Origin: Onchocerca lupi
Lineage: Eukaryota > Nematoda > Chromadorea > Rhabditida > Onchocercidae
Direction: 5' to 3'
DNA length: 64,000 nucleotides
Assembly (NCBI GenBank): GCA_028564675.1
Contig: JAOVVO010000191.1
Span: forward strand, 55,779-119,778
Position 1 is the stretch's first letter; every line of letters starts with the position of its first letter. The translations under genes and the position numbers were made by a program. The notes under the pieces are model-generated. The model was not told the DNA's origin. It made no database searches and saw only the letters and a list, made by a program, of their open reading frames with translations. Below, piece by piece: positions 59,189-64,000 of the stretch.

Positions 59189-59847
59189 TTTCTTGGTAAT
59201 TTTCAAATACCTGCAAAGAAAATATCTTCCTTATTACTGATATTTACAAAAATTACTACTGCACGTAATAATCGGCAAAACAACATTGTAATAATTCAGT
59301 TAACTAAACAATTATTAGAAAAAACAATCAATTATTATTGACTTGAAATGTAACAATCTAATCGTATGATCTGATCGCAACATATCTGATCTATTAAGGC
59401 ATATTTTAGTAATTTTCTTCTGAACTTTGACCTATTGCATATTATCAAGAATGTAATCAAAGGAGAAAACTTATGGTGCCAAATTTATTTACCCAAAAAA
59501 TAAACCTCAGTTCATAATAGTATTAGGCCAGAGATACCCAAGTCAAATTATGAGCCAAGTATGGCCAAATTTATCACTAGATAAGTTTGAGCTTCAAAAA
59601 TAGGCTTGACAGTTAAGCCAATCATTCACCCAGAAAACAGTACCTTGCAATTTGCTATTTGATAGAAAATAGCAACTCGTACATCGCCCCGAGGTCGTCG
59701 ACTTTGAAAATGTAATGAGTTTTTATCGCTCGTAAACATCACATTCGTAAATGAATGTGACGTTATCAGTGAAGCAACATCGGTATCACTTCGTTATCAC
59801 CTATATCATTGCCGGTACAGATGAATGGTATCCGTTGCTGATATCCA

Positions 59848-60135
59848 TACACGTAAATATTATAATACTAATACACGTGTTACGCTTAATACTAATATAC
59901 GTGATGTTACTCATGATAATAATACACGTAAATGTTACTCATAATACCAATACACGCATATGTTACTTATAAACTAATACACGTGGTGTTACTCATGATA
60001 TTAACACACGTGAGTGTTACTCATGATATTAATACACGTGTTACTCATAATACTAATACGCGTAAGTGTATTGATAAGTAAAATTTACTTGTACTAGTAT
60101 TATGAGTAACATTTAGTATATTAGTATTATTCATC
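59848..60135. repeat. Minisatellite of about 26-28 bp with ACACGT palindromic core
   Basis: About eight or nine degenerate units of AATACACGT(G)-ATGTTACTCATRATACT run from 59848 to about 60066. Several units hold CACGTG or ACACGTG. A unit in inverted orientation follows at 60096-60135 (AGTATTATGAGTAACATTTA), so the end of the array can fold back on itself. Confidence 0.8.
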
Positions 60136-60439
60136 ATATATCGAATCAATTATTGAATGCCATTACATACGTTTATAATATTTGTTCCATAATTAATTTG
60201 AGCCCAATTGAGATAAGCTAATTGTGGGAGCAAGCAGTAATATTTGTTAATTAATAAAAACAAATGTTTCCTTTGACTTAAATTAGAATTTATTGATTAT
60301 TTCAAACTGTACGAATAATTTGATAATATGGTAATAATTATTTCCAGGATGCAAATTGTCCTATCATACTGTTTAATGGATGAAATTATTTGGGAAGTAT
60401 TGGATGCAAAGGACGAAAAGATAAGATAACTATCTTCTA

Positions 60440-60685
60440 CAATACTCATAAAATATACTTTCTTTCCTTCAAAATTGCTTTACAGTATCGTTGTCCGATC
60501 CTACAGTAATCATATGATATGCCTTCAAAATTTATAATACCGTCACAGATTCTGCTTAGTAATATGGTATACTTTTTTTCAAAACTGCTTTACAGTATCG
60601 CTGTTCAATTTTATAATAATTACGTGACATGCTTTTATTTCTTCAAAGCTGCTTTACAGTATTTCTGCAATGAGTATACTGCAAG
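60440..60685. repeat. Interspersed short tandem family (CTGCTTTACAGTAT)
   Basis: Three copies of TTCAAARYTGCTTTACAGTAT occur near 60470, 60580 and 60645, separated by partly related spacers (ATGATATGCC, ACGTGACATGC, GTATACT). No coding meaning. Confidence 0.65.
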
Positions 60686-63600
60686 AACGAAAAATAGGTA
60701 AAAAAAAGTAAAAGTGAGGCAGTTATTCTCAGAAGTGTTTTTTTCTTCTTTTCTTATTCTCAGAAAATTAATCGGAAATTATTTTCAAAAGTTCAATCGA
60801 ATTTCTGGAATGAAATATTCGATATGATGGCGAACATTTTTTGTTTTACAGTAATTTTTTGATGATTTGAACATTTCAATGGACTTTTTTCATCAATAAC
60901 CAAATTATTGATTGTAGATATCAACTTTCAGCCTTCCTAGTTCAGTATTTTTCAACCAATTTTCAAACAGATTAATTATTTTCTCCTCGATTAAAAGTAC
61001 ACTTTTATTTGCAATAATCTATACTTTGCTTAATACTTGGTTACGGTTACTTGCTTTTTTATTATTATATTAAGGCATAACAAAGATCAAAGAGAAGAGA
61101 AACTTTTTATTAAGTGATGATAAAATATCAAGAAAACAAACGAAAATGTAACGATTATAGAAGCTAAGTAATAATTATAAAAGTAACAATTATAGAAGCT
61201 GATAAGAAAAACAGCATAACATGTGACAATCTGTAATAAATACCTGACCGTAATGTACGGTAGGTGAATTAATACACATGGATTATTAGTACATGACTAT
61301 TTGTTGTTAACGAGTATTATAGTTTTTTTTTTTTTTTTTTTTTCAAAATTTTCTTTGGATGCTAACTTATTCTTTCTCGGAAATAATTGATAAAGTTATA
61401 GGATATACAAGCTAAATTCTTGACTAAGCTTACGAATGAATTCCAATTTAATCATTGAGCAACCGAATAATAATCCTTCTCGAATTTCAATTTCCTATTC
61501 TTTTTCAACGTTATTTCATCTGCAATAGTATGTTTCAAATAAATGCTACGAGCTATCTTTTTGCAAATATACAAATACTGTGCTTAATAATTAATTTCAT
61601 TAGAATTAATATAAATAAATGATTTTGCTTTCTTTTAATAACAAATTATAACTATATGATATCAGAAGACTTATATTAGATTTATTTAGAGAATTATCTG
61701 AATTGAATCTAAATTAATCATTTAATTTTTTTAATTGAAAATGACAATGGAACTTTTGTTGTATTTATTGTTACCATTGATAAGAATTTATCATCACTTT
61801 AGAAATTACAAATATAATTTATGATATGAATTAATTTCCTTGTTATCATTCAATTATTCATATTTGTTAATTAATTTCATTATCATAATCTCCGCGAATA
61901 ATTACTATCGGATAATTTTGAATTTTTCATCTATTTAATGTTGGAAAATTCATTTCACGCGTTAGAAATTTTCTTTTTTTTTTCAAGTTGATCGAATTCG
62001 AATGACTCATTGGTAATTCCAAAAATATCGTTTCGATTGATTGAAAAACTAGTTGAACTCAAGAATTATTCAATTCATCATATTCTTGGCTTAGCTTTTA
62101 CATGAACTGTTGTATCGGAAAAACCGAAATATTTTTTCAAATATGAGTATGATGAAATAGTCAAAAATTTTTTTATTATATTAGTGTCTTGGAATAAACA
62201 AACTTTTGGCGTTTACACTATAATTAACATATAATAAATTGTATTATATAGAAGTAAATAATTTTTACGCTATGCTAATATATTATAAATTATGCTATAA
62301 TTAAAATGTAGAAAATATGATACCATTGTACTAAAGTTATTTCTCTTTTCATTAAGTTAGCATATTATAAATGGTATTAAAATTGACATATAATAAATAT
62401 CTTCATTATGAAAAGGGTTCTTATCTGAAGTGATTCATTCATTCATTCAATCTTTGTTCTGATCGATCAAGGCATTCAATCAATCCTTTGCTCTAATCAG
62501 TATTCGACGAACAGCGCTCTTCAAACTTCATCGAACTTTATCAATTCGCAATACCAATAATTCGCAGATAACTTCCTTATTATCAGAAAAGAAATCCAAA
62601 TTATCACTTATATTATCGACATTTTTTATCAATTCGCTGTGTACCGTGGTTGCGGGAAATAAAATTCTTCATATCAAGAACTTCAATACACAATGTAATT
62701 ATCTATATCAAGTTCCAATCCCTAGAAAAAAAAACTTTCAGAAATTGCTTTCACGAAATATTACATTAAATCATCATTGATTGATGCCATTGATTAAAAT
62801 ATTTTCAAACTATCTCTTTTTATCTTTTGACTATATCGTTTAGTAAGATTTTCGTATTTTTTATTCTACTGCTTTTTTTTTTTTTTTTTTTGGAAAAAAA
62901 AAGATTAAATTTCAATTACATTGGAATGATGTTGAAATTCGATTTCATAATTACAATAATAGCCAATAGTGGCTATCGGAATGAAAGATTTCGATAGAAA
63001 AATCGTAGATGTCTCAAGCGAATTTTGGAAAAATTCATTGGTAGATATTGATTGGTTAAAATTAATTGATCTGAAACATCATCTCATTAACGAGGAAAAT
63101 GGATAAGATAGCTTTTCCGCATTCTAATTTAATTTTTGATAAATTATATATAATTTAATTTTTGATAAATTATATATCTTCACTTTATAATCAATACTTA
63201 GAAATGTGCAAAAGAGAATATTTGGTAATAAATTTTCTTATGGATCTGAAAGCTGACGTGAATTGCAACGTGATTTTATGATTGATTATGAATCACTGTT
63301 ATCAGCAATATTTTGGCGATTTTACTTTTGTGATGTTAAAGTTGTAAATTATTTCGTGAAAATGAAACTTGAGAAGCCGAAACTTGAGAAGTGAATATGT
63401 GATGTTAATTACTGTTGGAAATCATGAATATAACTTACAACCAAAAAAATGAAATCATTGCGGTATGTCAGAACTAGAAAAACTGAATTAAAAAATAAAT
63501 TTTTTTGAAATTTTAAATTTAAATAATATATTAATATATGTTAAATATTTTTTTAACCTTAACAAAATATTTCTAAATAAATCATACGAACATCAAAAAA

Positions 63601-64000
63601 AAAAAGAAATGATTTTTCAGATTTTCAGTATTAAATGAAAATCAATAACTTATTTAATACAATTTTAAATGAAATATTTGTGCTAAAATTATAATGAAAG
63701 TTTGACGTCAATGCGTAACATCTGTTCGCTTAGACATAATTGGATTTTTTGAGCAATCATTTCAGTTACATATAATAATTTCATTATTGCTTATTCTGTA
63801 ATCAAATTCCTATATTTTTTCATTTTTTCGCATGAGGAATTAGACCAACATGGATATTTGCTTATCAGAAAAGGACCATCAAATTTATGATTATCGACAA
63901 ATAAAGAAAATGAAAAAAATTGATTTTGCACTTCTGAAATAATTAAGTAATTTGATTAAAATGAAAAAAAAAAAAAAAAAAAAAACGGATTTTTAAAAAG

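Larger units (their letters stand above)
59189..64000. other. Gene-less AT-rich region upstream of PDCD5
   Basis: About 4.8 kb without a recognisable gene on either strand. It contains a minisatellite (59848-60135), a second short repeat family (60440-60680), a 27-bp direct repeat (TAATTTAATTTTTGATAAAT... at about 63124-63176) and several homopolymer runs. The frames at 59751-59972 and 60519-60701 lie within repeats. Confidence 0.5.

Noticed and set aside
59751..59972. Hydrophobic 73-codon frame
   Set aside because: It is the translation of the ACACGT minisatellite.
1..64000. CRISPR arrays, rRNA, clear functional tRNAs or SL RNA genes
   Set aside because: No regularly spaced repeats of the CRISPR type, no rRNA-like GC blocks and no SL1-like sequence were seen; the only tRNA-like segment is degenerate.

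Overview
The window is a piece of an AT-rich nematode genome. The evidence is the gene content: secreted transthyretin-like (TTL) proteins, which are a nematode-expanded family, plus a muscle-type LIM protein. Coding exons are short and separated by AT-rich introns with strict GT-AG borders. Several genes also have an acceptor-type TTTCAG, TTTTAG or TTTACAG just upstream of the first ATG with no matching upstream exon, as expected for spliced-leader trans-splicing. Intron sizes and base composition suggest a clade III (spirurid/filarial-like) worm, but that is inference; no species can be named.

Region 1 (1-18.9 kb) is repeat-rich. It holds three intact TTL genes on the plus strand (1326-2269, 4943-5700, 12094-12968), two decayed TTL last exons (8134 and 15826), Helitron relics, inverted repeats and LTR-like insertions. 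Much of it is one old tandem duplication, about 3.3-9.87 kb and about 10.16-17.5 kb. Each copy carries a TTL gene, Helitron debris, a TTL relic exon and a minus-strand exon for the second half of a LIM domain. The LIM exons (9144-9307 and 16828-16991) lie downstream of, and have the same phase as, the second exon of a complete single-LIM gene (mlp-1/CRP type, 18871-17632). They could be alternative last exons. A tract of about 500 bp around them is nearly identical between the copies, while the rest of the duplication has diverged, which suggests gene conversion or a recent re-duplication.

Region 2 (18.9-26.3 kb) contains a dolichol kinase gene (minus, 24572-22520) between AT-rich intergenic stretches. 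Region 3 (26.3-46.5 kb) is filled by one long minus-strand gene of at least 16 exons (about 881 aa). It encodes a coiled-coil protein whose last exon matches the C-terminal domain of the centriolar-satellite protein PCM1. Its introns hold repeats and a tRNA-Ser-like element.

Region 4 (46.5-54.1 kb) is a 3.5 kb divergent intergenic gap followed by a plus-strand gene of about 10 exons. This gene encodes an unrecognised multi-pass membrane protein with a basic N-terminal tail; the model crosses one in-frame TGA. Region 5 (54.1-59.2 kb) has two convergent housekeeping genes: MED18 (Mediator subunit, plus) and PDCD5 (minus). The last 4.8 kb has no recognisable gene but contains a minisatellite rich in ACACGT/ACGTG and another short repeat family.

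Exon borders were worked out by eye from splice consensus and reading-frame phase. All models are predictions without transcript support.
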